Assembly: GCA_041624375.1 (NCBI GenBank)
Contig: JBFJVD010000174.1
Span: forward strand, 1 to 6,514
DNA from: JBFJVD01 sp041624375
GTDB lineage: Bacteria; Chloroflexota; Anaerolineae; Anaerolineales; E44-bin32
Reading direction: 5' to 3'
DNA: 6,514 nucleotides
The notes beneath the pieces are model-generated. The model was given only the letters and a program-made list of their open reading frames with translations. It did not search any database and was not told where the DNA came from. The translations under genes and the position numbers were made by a program. The stretch's first letter is position 1. Every line of letters begins with the position of its first letter. Of this stretch, positions 1 to 5,490 are shown in pieces.

Positions 1-73
1 CCATCAGGGCCTTCCAGATGTGCGCGTCGGCGTCTGCGGTGGGGCGTCGAGCTTCCGTCGGAGCGAGGAGGCG
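1..73 (-). other. Downstream edge of the ccm operon; possible start of a next gene
   Basis: This short stretch follows ccmG on the minus strand. I see no complete gene in it. On the minus strand there is a GGAAGG purine run five bases before an ATG at 4-2, which could be the ribosome binding site and start codon of a further operon gene whose body lies outside the window. In related operons a TPR protein or another biogenesis factor often follows, but nothing here identifies one. There is no hairpin with a T run, so a terminator right after ccmG is not visible. Confidence 0.25.
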
Positions 74-109
74 TTACGGCTGCTTAGCATCCTGCACCGA
101 ATCGACGAT

Positions 110-658
110 TTAATCAAGCGAAAGAAACGGCCCGATCTTCACCTGCACCACTCCGCCGGAAGGATCGAGAATAAAGGTCTCGGGCACCCCACGGATCCGG
201 TAGGCCTGTGAAATCCGGGTCCCCAGATCGGGGCCGTTTGGATAGGTGATGTCGAACCGCTGCAAGTAGGCGAGGGCTTCCGGCTCGGTGTCGACATAGT
301 TGACACCCAGGAATACAACCGACTGGTCGGCGAACTGGCGGCTGGCGAGCTCCAGTTCAGCCGCTTCCTGCTCGCACGGCTTGCACCATGAAGCCCAGAA
401 GTTGATCACCACGACCTGGCCCCGCAAATCTTCGCTGCGAATGTTCTGGCCATCGAAGGTGGTCAGCGTAAACTCGGGACCTTGAGAGCCGATGCCAACG
501 CGGCCCTGTTGAGTCCGGACCAACCCCATGCCGACGAGAACGAGCAGGGCCACGACAAAGATCGCAGCCAGGATTGCGCCGGGTCCGATCCGCCGGCGGA
601 CCGTCTGCTGGGCTTCCTCAAGCGGCTTGATCGGGATCGAAGATGCGTCTTGAGTCAT
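110..658 (-). CDS. ccmG: CcmG/TlpA-type membrane-anchored thioredoxin-like protein
   Basis: A 182-residue thioredoxin-fold thiol:disulfide oxidoreductase (CcmG/DsbE, ResA, TlpA group). In this family the protein sits on the outer face of the cytoplasmic membrane and reduces cysteines of apocytochrome c CXXCH sites or of CcmH before heme attachment. It has a cytoplasmic N-terminus with an RRR motif at about 21-23, one membrane anchor at about 27-46, a redoxin domain from about 55 with GQVVVINFWASWCKPC (active-site Cys92 and Cys95), and the cis-proline loop RGVPET (Pro159). The ATG is supported by a GAGAGGA Shine-Dalgarno sequence at 662-668; ccmH ends 19 bp upstream. The C-terminus is short: TAA follows GPFLSLD directly, and the same frame then continues for 11 codons to a second TAA at 74-76, so the last helix may be lost by a nonsense change. 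Family is clear; the choice of ccmG over a generic TlpA name rests on the neighbours. Confidence 0.9.
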   Translation of the reverse strand: MTQDASSIPIKPLEEAQQTVRRRIGPGAILAAIFVVALLVLVGMGLVRTQQGRVGIGSQGPEFTLTTFDGQNIRSEDLRGQVVVINFWASWCKPCEQEAAELELASRQFADQSVVFLGVNYVDTEPEALAYLQRFDITYPNGPDLGTRISQAYRIRGVPETFILDPSGGVVQVKIGPFLSLD

Positions 659-677
659 CGGTCCTCTCGCAGGTCGT

Positions 678-1178
678 TCATGTCCGTCTTTTCAGTTCTT
701 CTTCAAGCCGCGCGATATATGGATCCTGATCGTCGTCGAGTGTGGGCGAGGCTTCCGGGGTGATCGGGGCGGCGGATCGCCAGGAGCGGAAGGCGCGGAG
801 GAGAACGAACGCCCCCACCAGGATCGCGACCGGGGGCAGGATATAAACCAGCAAGTTCAATCCCCTTGCAGGCGGTGTGGCCAGCACACGGTCGCCGTAC
901 TGCTCGACAAAGTAATTCTTGATCTGCTCTTCGGTCCAGCCGGCGGCCAGCTTCTCACGGATGGTGTCCCGCCACTGGATGCACGCTTGGGTGCCGCAGA
1001 CATCGAGAGGAATATTCTCACAGACCGGGCAGTAAAGACCTTCGGCGATGGCGTTGACTTCATCGTCGCTTGGGCCTTCGCCCCCCTCCTGGGCCCATGC
1101 CGGCGCGGCCGGCGCAGCCAGGACGAGGAGCAAGACCAGCCCCAGCAGCGTGATGCGCGCCTGTGCCGCCCCAGCCAT
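678..1178 (-). CDS. ccmH: CcmH-type cytochrome c biogenesis protein with four cysteines
   Basis: A 166-residue CcmH/CycL/NrfF-type protein. In System I it holds apocytochrome c in reduced form and works with the CcmF heme lyase. It has an N-terminal signal or anchor at about 9-29 ending in APAWAQ, then a helical domain with Cys50-Pro-Val-Cys53, a second pair Cys61 and Cys66 (CGTQAC), the family pattern WRDTIREKLAAGWTEEQIKNYFVEQYGDRVL, and TPP before a membrane helix at about 107-127, followed by a short charged tail. Classical CcmH has one LRCxxC pair; the extra pair replaces the region after it. I chose the ATG at 1178 because it starts a signal peptide and lies 5 bp after the ccmF stop, which suggests translational coupling; its own Shine-Dalgarno is weak. 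The frame is open upstream to 1301, but that part is Arg/Gly-rich and overlaps ccmF. Confidence 0.9.
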   Translation of the reverse strand: MAGAAQARITLLGLVLLLVLAAPAAPAWAQEGGEGPSDDEVNAIAEGLYCPVCENIPLDVCGTQACIQWRDTIREKLAAGWTEEQIKNYFVEQYGDRVLATPPARGLNLLVYILPPVAILVGAFVLLRAFRSWRSAAPITPEASPTLDDDQDPYIARLEEELKRRT

Positions 1179-1183
1179 CGCCG

Positions 1184-3241
1184 TTAAGCCTGTGCCGCCG
1201 CCGCGCGTTGGGTCCGCACGGCCCGGCGGGCTGCCGCCGGTTCGGTCTCGGGCCAGGCGGCAACGCCGGTCCCGAAGATGAAGATCAGTCCGCCCAGCCA
1301 CACGAAGTTCACCAACGGGTTGTGGTACACCCGGAACGTCGCGCCCGCCTGGGCGATCGGCTCCCAGCCCACCAGCAGCACATAGAAATCATCTTCGAGT
1401 GAGGAGCGGACCCCCGGTATCGTCATGGGCTGCTGGCTCAGGTAGTAGAAGTCGCGACGCGGATACAGGTCGCCCAGGTACGTGCCGCCGCGATAAATGG
1501 AAACGACGGCGCGCGCCACATTCCGATCGTCAGGGGTGTCGAACTGGGTGAGCGATTCGTAGACCATCGTGTAGGGCCCGAGCGTGAGCTGTTCCCCGCG
1601 TGCCAGTGTGCCCTGAGTTTGGGCCTGAAAAAGCTCGATCCCCAGGATGCCCAGCGCCATCAAGACGATCCCAAGATGAATGACATAGCCGCCATAGCGC
1701 CGCCGGTTGCGGCCGATAAGCCGCCAGAGCGCCACCGGCAGATTCTCGCTGTGCCGGCGCCGGCGCGCGACCGCCGCCCGCCAGAACTCATACAGGGTCA
1801 CCAGTCCCACCAGGGCAGCCAACCAGTAGCCGAGCACGGCGGCCGGCTGCCGGACGCCCTGGAGCAGCAGCCCAAGCGGTACGAGGAGCGAGGCGGCGGC
1901 CGGTCTCCACAAAAGCCGGCCAAGCGTCTGCCACGACGAACGGCCGTACGCGGAGAGCGGCGCGACGCCCATCAAGACCAGCAGCCCGGCCCACAGCGGT
2001 CCGGTGGCCCGTTCATAGAATTCCGGCCCCACCGTCACCTTCTGGCCGGTGAAGAGTTCCGAGATCAGCGGGAAGATCACGCCCCAGAAGCAGACCACGA
2101 GGATGCCGATGAACAGCAGGTTGTTGAGCAGGAATAACGCCTCGCGCGAGAGGAGCGAATCGAGCTGGTTCTCGCGCCGCAGCTCGCCCCAGCGGTAGAT
2201 CAGCAGGGCCAGCGAGGTGAGGAAGGTGATCCCGATAAAGATAAAGAACATCGGCCCGATCGCCGATTGGGCGAATGCGTGCACGGAAGACAGGACACCA
2301 GAGCGGGTGAGGAAAGTGCCGAAGATCACCAGGTCGTAGGTCAGGATGATCAGCAGCATGTTCCAGTGCTTCATGATGCCGCGCTTTTCCTGGATCATCA
2401 CCGAGTGCAAGAAGGCCGTCCCGGTCAGCCAGGGCATGAATGCGGCGATCTCGACCGGATCCCAGCCCCAGTAGCCGCCCCACCCGAGGACGTCGTACGC
2501 CCAGCGCCCACCCAGGATCAGACCGAGCGAGAGGAAGAGCCAGGCGACCAGCGACCAGCGGCGGGTGATGCGGATCCAGCGGTCGTCCGACCGACCGCTC
2601 ACCAAGGCGGCCAGGGCGAACGCGTACGGGATCACGAACGACACAAACCCCAGGTACAGCAGCGGGGGATGGATCACCATGCCGATATGGCGCAGCAGCG
2701 GATTGAGCCCTTGCCCATCCACCGGCACCAGCGGCAGCGTGCCGGCGGGCTGGAACATGGCGGTCAGTTGGCGGCCGTCGGCCGTCTGCCAGAGACGAGT
2801 GAACGGGTTCTCGAAGAAGATCACCAGCGAGAGGAAGAAGGCCAGCGTGATCATCGAGGCGACGACCACCCAAGGGAGCAGGTCGCGGTCGCGATCCCAG
2901 CGGCGCAGTCCGACCGCGCTGGTGAACGCGGCCATCAGCCACGACCAGAACACCAGCGAGCCGGCCTGGCCGCCCCAGAGCGCGGTGACCTTCAGATAAG
3001 TGGGCATCGCCTCGCTGGTCACCGAAGCGACGTATTCGATCTGGTAGGCGCCGGTGACGAGCAGATAGATGATCGCCGCGCAGGAGAGCGTGAGCAGCGG
3101 GAAGGTGAGCAGCATCGCCCGGCGGGCGCTCTCCACCCAAATCGGGGCTGAGCGACGCGCGCCATAGGCGGCGGCGCCGGCGGCATAGAGGGCGACCCCA
3201 AACGTGAGGACCAGGCTGAAATATCCGAGATTGGCAATCAT
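1184..3241 (-). CDS. ccmF: CcmF/NrfE-family cytochrome c heme lyase
   Basis: A 685-residue polytopic membrane protein, close to the usual CcmF size of about 650 residues. CcmF takes heme from holo-CcmE and attaches it to the CXXCH cysteines of apocytochromes on the outer face of the membrane. The tryptophan-rich WWD heme-handling motif is at 252-264 (core GWGGYWGWDPVE). Four histidines fall in the contexts expected for the conserved heme-ligand and heme-binding histidines of the family: His191 (IHPPLLY), His279 (FLHSVMIQEKR), His321 (SSVHAFA) and His522 (YVIHLG). A large extracytoplasmic domain covers about 535-635, followed by a last membrane helix at about 643-663 and an Ala/Arg-rich tail. 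The start is supported by GAAGGA at 3245-3250. ccmE ends 35 bp upstream and ccmH starts 5 bp downstream, so they form one operon. No frameshift or missing key residue was seen. Confidence 0.97.
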   Translation of the reverse strand: MIANLGYFSLVLTFGVALYAAGAAAYGARRSAPIWVESARRAMLLTFPLLTLSCAAIIYLLVTGAYQIEYVASVTSEAMPTYLKVTALWGGQAGSLVFWSWLMAAFTSAVGLRRWDRDRDLLPWVVVASMITLAFFLSLVIFFENPFTRLWQTADGRQLTAMFQPAGTLPLVPVDGQGLNPLLRHIGMVIHPPLLYLGFVSFVIPYAFALAALVSGRSDDRWIRITRRWSLVAWLFLSLGLILGGRWAYDVLGWGGYWGWDPVEIAAFMPWLTGTAFLHSVMIQEKRGIMKHWNMLLIILTYDLVIFGTFLTRSGVLSSVHAFAQSAIGPMFFIFIGITFLTSLALLIYRWGELRRENQLDSLLSREALFLLNNLLFIGILVVCFWGVIFPLISELFTGQKVTVGPEFYERATGPLWAGLLVLMGVAPLSAYGRSSWQTLGRLLWRPAAASLLVPLGLLLQGVRQPAAVLGYWLAALVGLVTLYEFWRAAVARRRRHSENLPVALWRLIGRNRRRYGGYVIHLGIVLMALGILGIELFQAQTQGTLARGEQLTLGPYTMVYESLTQFDTPDDRNVARAVVSIYRGGTYLGDLYPRRDFYYLSQQPMTIPGVRSSLEDDFYVLLVGWEPIAQAGATFRVYHNPLVNFVWLGGLIFIFGTGVAAWPETEPAAARRAVRTQRAAAAQA

Positions 3242-3276
3242 GGTTCCTTCAACTTCGTGGCTGGCAAGCTGGGAAC

Positions 3277-3783
3277 TCAGGAAGACTGGACCGGGACCTC
3301 CTCCTCATAACGAGTCGGGCACTTGAGCAGCAGTTCGTCGGCGTAGAAGACCCCATCTTCGCCCATCCGACCGGTCATGATGGCCTGGGCTTCATGCCGA
3401 AGCAGATCCGGCATCGGCCCCTCATAGACCACGTTCAGGCGGGTGGCGTCCGGGTTGCTCACGGCGCGATGCAGCGCTTCGGCCAGGCCGCCCTGCGCCT
3501 CGATCTCATCCAGGTCGCCGGGGACATTGACGACGGTGAAGCTGAGCGTCAGCGTTCGCGAGTCGTAAACGATCGACTCGCCCACCACGGCTCCCGAGAT
3601 GCGCAGATCGCGATCGTCGACGGCCGGACCCTGGGCGACGAGTTCATCGATGGTCATGTAGTACTGCGCCGCCGCCTGGGTGGAGGAGGCGATCAGGTAG
3701 ACAACGGCGGCAACGATCAGCAGTCCGCCGATCAAGAACTTAATCCGGCTCGCGCCGGCTGCGGTCGGTGCGGCTTGAGTCAT
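3277..3783 (-). CDS. ccmE: CcmE heme chaperone, cysteine (CxxxY) variant
   Basis: A 168-residue CcmE. CcmE binds heme covalently on the outer face of the membrane and passes it to CcmF. It has a short cytoplasmic tail, one membrane anchor at about 14-33 (IKFLIGGLLIVAAVVYLIAS) and a beta-barrel OB-fold domain at about 40-155, with the family features YYMTIDEL, RISGAVV, YEGPMPDLL and AIMTGRMGEDGVFYADELLLKCPTRY. Classical CcmE attaches heme through a histidine in an HxxxY motif; here the same position is Cys155 with Tyr159 (CPTRY). This cysteine form is known from archaea and some anaerobic bacteria. A strong AAGGAGGA Shine-Dalgarno sequence at 3788-3795 fixes the ATG. It is the first gene of the operon, with the divergent regulatory region directly upstream. 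Confidence 0.96.
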   Translation of the reverse strand: MTQAAPTAAGASRIKFLIGGLLIVAAVVYLIASSTQAAAQYYMTIDELVAQGPAVDDRDLRISGAVVGESIVYDSRTLTLSFTVVNVPGDLDEIEAQGGLAEALHRAVSNPDATRLNVVYEGPMPDLLRHEAQAIMTGRMGEDGVFYADELLLKCPTRYEEEVPVQSS

Positions 3784-3787
3784 GCTC

Positions 3788-3795
3788 TCCTCCTT
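3788..3795 (-). promoter_or_regulatory. Strong ribosome binding site of ccmE
   Basis: On the minus strand the sequence reads AAGGAGGAGAGC followed by ATG. This is close to an ideal Shine-Dalgarno sequence at suitable spacing and decides the ccmE start. Confidence 0.85.
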
Positions 3796-3810
3796 CGCGC
3801 TTCGGGCCGA

Positions 3811-3816
3811 ATTCTA
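3811..3816 (-). promoter_or_regulatory. Possible -10 element for the ccmEFHG operon
   Basis: On the minus strand TAGAAT (five of six matches to TATAAT) lies about 28 bp before the ccmE start codon. No convincing -35 hexamer is found 16-18 bp upstream, where the sequence is GC-rich, so this could be an activator-dependent promoter or a chance match. Confidence 0.3.
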
Positions 3817-4038
3817 ACATTGATCGCCGATCCGCTCGCCAGACGAATGTCACCGCTGGCACCATCGAACGGCCCCTGGCGCGCTGCGTTGTACTCCTGA
3901 ATATTGTGGACCGCTTGGATTAAGAGCCGATGAGATCGAGGGCGAAGAAGGTCACCTCTGCCAGGGTCATTCGTCGCGTTGCGGCACTCTTCATCCCGCA
4001 AATCATACGATCAGGCGAATTTAACCTCAGTACCGCGT

Positions 4039-4053
4039 TTAATGTGACATTAA
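4039..4053. promoter_or_regulatory. Perfect 15-bp palindrome, candidate operator
   Basis: TTAATGT-G-ACATTAA is a perfect inverted repeat with 7-bp arms around one central base, in an AT-rich patch of the divergent region. Its symmetry and size fit a dimeric transcription factor site. The regulator is not identifiable from sequence alone. It lies about 166 bp before the cytochrome start and about 256 bp before the ccmE start. Confidence 0.45.
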
Positions 4054-4089
4054 TCTTCCTCAGCCGTGACAGCGTCCACATGGTCTCAC

Positions 4090-4107
4090 TTGTGCAAAAT
4101 CGCACAA
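4090..4107. promoter_or_regulatory. TTGTGC-N6-GCACAA palindrome, Rex-like or CRP/FNR-like operator
   Basis: The 18-bp sequence TTGTGCAAAATCGCACAA has perfect 6-bp arms around a 6-bp centre. Two known operator classes have this layout: Rex (TTGTGA-N6-TCACAA), which senses NADH/NAD+, and the CRP/FNR superfamily (TGTGA-N6-TCACA). Both commonly control respiratory genes. It lies about 111 bp before the cytochrome start and just upstream of an AT-rich CTAATTATG stretch that could be part of a -10 element, so it may overlap the promoter. Which family binds, if any, is undetermined. Confidence 0.5.
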
Positions 4108-4173
4108 TCTAATTATGGGATTCGCCTTTCAATGAAGGGCCGGCTTGGCGGTTCTATCCCGAACTGTCAGTCC

Positions 4174-4186
4174 GATCCCAGGGATC
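4174..4186. repeat. 13-bp palindrome in the cytochrome leader
   Basis: GATCCC-A-GGGATC is a perfect inverted repeat with 6-bp arms around one base, 32 bp before the cytochrome start codon. With a one-base centre it cannot form a compact RNA hairpin without opening some pairs, so an operator is more plausible than a leader hairpin. It may also be chance. Confidence 0.3.
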
Positions 4187-4218
4187 CAGGAAAGCATGCA
4201 GCGAAAGGAGAGAACCTC

Positions 4219-5430
4219 ATGCACCACGCTCGAACCCTCGCCCTCGTGGTGTTGGGTGTCATCGCGCTCCTGGCGCTCGCGGCCTGTGCCGGGCCGCAGG
4301 GCCCGCCAGGTGAGCCCGGGCCGCCGGGGCCAGCCGGACCAGCCGGCCCGGCCGGACCGCCAGGAGAAGCCGTCGCCGGCGCCATGACCGGCGCAAGCTA
4401 CGCCGGCAGCGAGACCTGCGCAGGCTGCCACACCGAGGTCTACGACGTCTTCGTCCTGTCCGGCCACAACTGGAAGCTCAATCCGGTCGTCGACGGCCAG
4501 CCGCCAGATTACCCCTTCACCGTGGTCGCCAACCCGCCCGAGGGCTACACCTGGGATGACATCAGCTACGTGATCGGGGGCTACAACTGGAAGGCCCGCT
4601 TCATCGATCAGGATGGCTTCATCATCACCGGCGGAGACGACGCCACCACCCAGTACAACTTCCCCAACCCGATCGTCGGGACGGACGAGCAGTGGGTGGC
4701 CTACCATCCCGGTGAGGAGCGACCCTACAACTGCGGCCGCTGCCACACCACCGGCTACAGCTCAATGGGCAATCAGGATGGGCTGCCTGGCCTGGTGGGC
4801 ACCTGGTCGGAGCCCGGCATCACCTGCGAAGCCTGTCACGGGCCGGGAGGCCTGCACGCGACCGATCCACCGGGCTTCCAGATGGTCGTGGACCGCGATT
4901 CTGAACTCTGCGGCCAGTGCCACCTGCGCGGCGCCTCGGAGTTTGTGGACGCCAGCGGCGGTTTTATCCGCCACCATGAGCAGTATGAGGAACTCTTCCA
5001 GAGCAAGCACATCACCCTGGACTGCGTCGTCTGCCACGATCCACACACCGGCGTGATCCAGCTCCGCCAGGCGGAGGTGCAGACCACGCGTACCACCTGC
5101 GAGAACTGCCACTTCCAGCAAGCGAAGTATCAGGACTCTCAGGTCCACCCCCAGGTGGCGGAGTGCATCGACTGCCACATGCCTCGGCTGGTGAAGAGCG
5201 CGGTGGGCAACCCGGACACCTTTACCGGGGATATCCGCACCCACCTGATGGCGATCGACCCCTTCCAGGTGGGCCAGTTCGAGACCTTGGATGACGGCAG
5301 CACGGTGGCGCTCTCGCAGATCTCGCTGGACTATGCATGCCGCAGCTGCCACAGCGAGGGCGGGACCGCTACCGTTAAGACCGATGAAGAATTGATCGAG
5401 AAGGCTGACGGCTACCACGCACGACCGTAG
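4219..5430 (+). CDS. Octaheme c-type cytochrome lipoprotein with collagen-like N-terminal linker
   Basis: A predicted 403-residue exported multiheme cytochrome. Residues 1-23 form a lipoprotein signal peptide with lipobox LAAC (Cys23). Residues 25-51 are nine uninterrupted Gly-X-Y triplets rich in proline (GPP, GPA, GEP). Eight CXXCH motifs follow, with first cysteines at 67, 172, 203, 231, 269, 294, 316 and 374. The segments ITCEACHGPGGLH and DCVVCHDPHTG resemble cytochrome c554-like and related multiheme families. YVIGGYNWKARFIDQDGFIITG, in the heme-free 100-residue gap between hemes 1 and 2, could form a substrate or partner site. Further histidines (such as 83, 252, 253, 264, 276, 310, 342) could serve as distal ligands. 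The ATG has an AAAGGAGAG Shine-Dalgarno sequence and starts the signal peptide; the upstream-open frame to 4066 is not signal-like. Likely role: electron transfer or oxyanion/nitrogen redox chemistry at the outer membrane face or cell surface. The substrate is unknown. Confidence 0.93.
   Translation: MHHARTLALVVLGVIALLALAACAGPQGPPGEPGPPGPAGPAGPAGPPGEAVAGAMTGASYAGSETCAGCHTEVYDVFVLSGHNWKLNPVVDGQPPDYPFTVVANPPEGYTWDDISYVIGGYNWKARFIDQDGFIITGGDDATTQYNFPNPIVGTDEQWVAYHPGEERPYNCGRCHTTGYSSMGNQDGLPGLVGTWSEPGITCEACHGPGGLHATDPPGFQMVVDRDSELCGQCHLRGASEFVDASGGFIRHHEQYEELFQSKHITLDCVVCHDPHTGVIQLRQAEVQTTRTTCENCHFQQAKYQDSQVHPQVAECIDCHMPRLVKSAVGNPDTFTGDIRTHLMAIDPFQVGQFETLDDGSTVALSQISLDYACRSCHSEGGTATVKTDEELIEKADGYHARP
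4291..4371 (+). repeat. Collagen-like Gly-X-Y repeat segment
   Basis: Nine consecutive Gly-X-Y codon triplets directly follow the lipobox cysteine and one alanine. The DNA is very GC-rich, with repeated CCAGCCGGA-like units, as expected of a segment that can expand or contract by slippage. In the protein it would place a stiff, proline-rich stalk between the lipid anchor and the heme domain. Confidence 0.85.
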
Positions 5431-5462
5431 CCGCTTCTCTTCCGACAAGCTGTTCCCCTCAC

Positions 5463-5490
5463 CCTGCGGACCGCGCATGCGGTCCGCAGG
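5463..5490. terminator. Perfect 12-bp stem hairpin after the cytochrome gene
   Basis: CCTGCGGACCGC, loop GCAT, GCGGTCCGCAGG form a perfect GC-rich hairpin 32 bp after the cytochrome stop codon. There is no T run on either strand next to it, so it is not a classical intrinsic terminator. It could end transcription without a U-tract or protect the 3' end of the message. Confidence 0.55.

Larger units (their letters stand above)
3784..4218. promoter_or_regulatory. Divergent regulatory region between ccmE and the octaheme cytochrome gene
   Basis: This 435-bp region separates two divergent transcription units and must hold both promoters. Part of it (about 3990-4120) is clearly more AT-rich than the genes on either side. 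It contains the palindromes listed separately. Several short open frames cross it, but none has a good ribosome binding site together with a recognisable protein, so I treat it as non-coding. No tRNA or other structured RNA was recognised. Confidence 0.7.

Noticed and set aside
1179..1301. Upstream extension of ccmH into ccmF (41 extra residues)
   Set aside because: The extra part is Arg/Gly-rich, overlaps the end of ccmF and would bury the signal peptide. The ATG at 1178 fits better.
2013..3140. Long minus-strand open frame overlapping ccmF in another frame (375 codons)
   Set aside because: Same strand but wrong frame; rich in Arg, Gly, Pro and Ala, with no domain pattern, while the ccmF frame has all family motifs over the same bases.
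2267..3151. Long plus-strand open frame inside ccmF (294 codons)
   Set aside because: It lies antisense to a fully motif-supported ccmF. The translation is dominated by Arg, Gln, His, Glu and Asp without hydrophobic core patterns, as expected of a shadow frame in GC-rich DNA.
3930..4112. Small plus-strand frame of 60 codons in the divergent region
   Set aside because: No convincing ribosome binding site; it runs through both palindromes and stops before the cytochrome gene. Its residues resemble no family I know.
4066..4218. Upstream extension of the octaheme cytochrome (51 extra residues)
   Set aside because: It would place the lipoprotein signal peptide inside the protein. The ATG at 4219 has a good Shine-Dalgarno sequence.
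4129..4746. Minus-strand open frame over the cytochrome start (205 codons)
   Set aside because: Antisense shadow of the signal peptide, collagen-like and first heme region; no plausible protein features.
4762..5478. Minus-strand open frame over the second half of the cytochrome (238 codons)
   Set aside because: Antisense to six CXXCH motifs. The Val/Ala/His/Leu-rich translation is the usual reflection of GC-rich codons.
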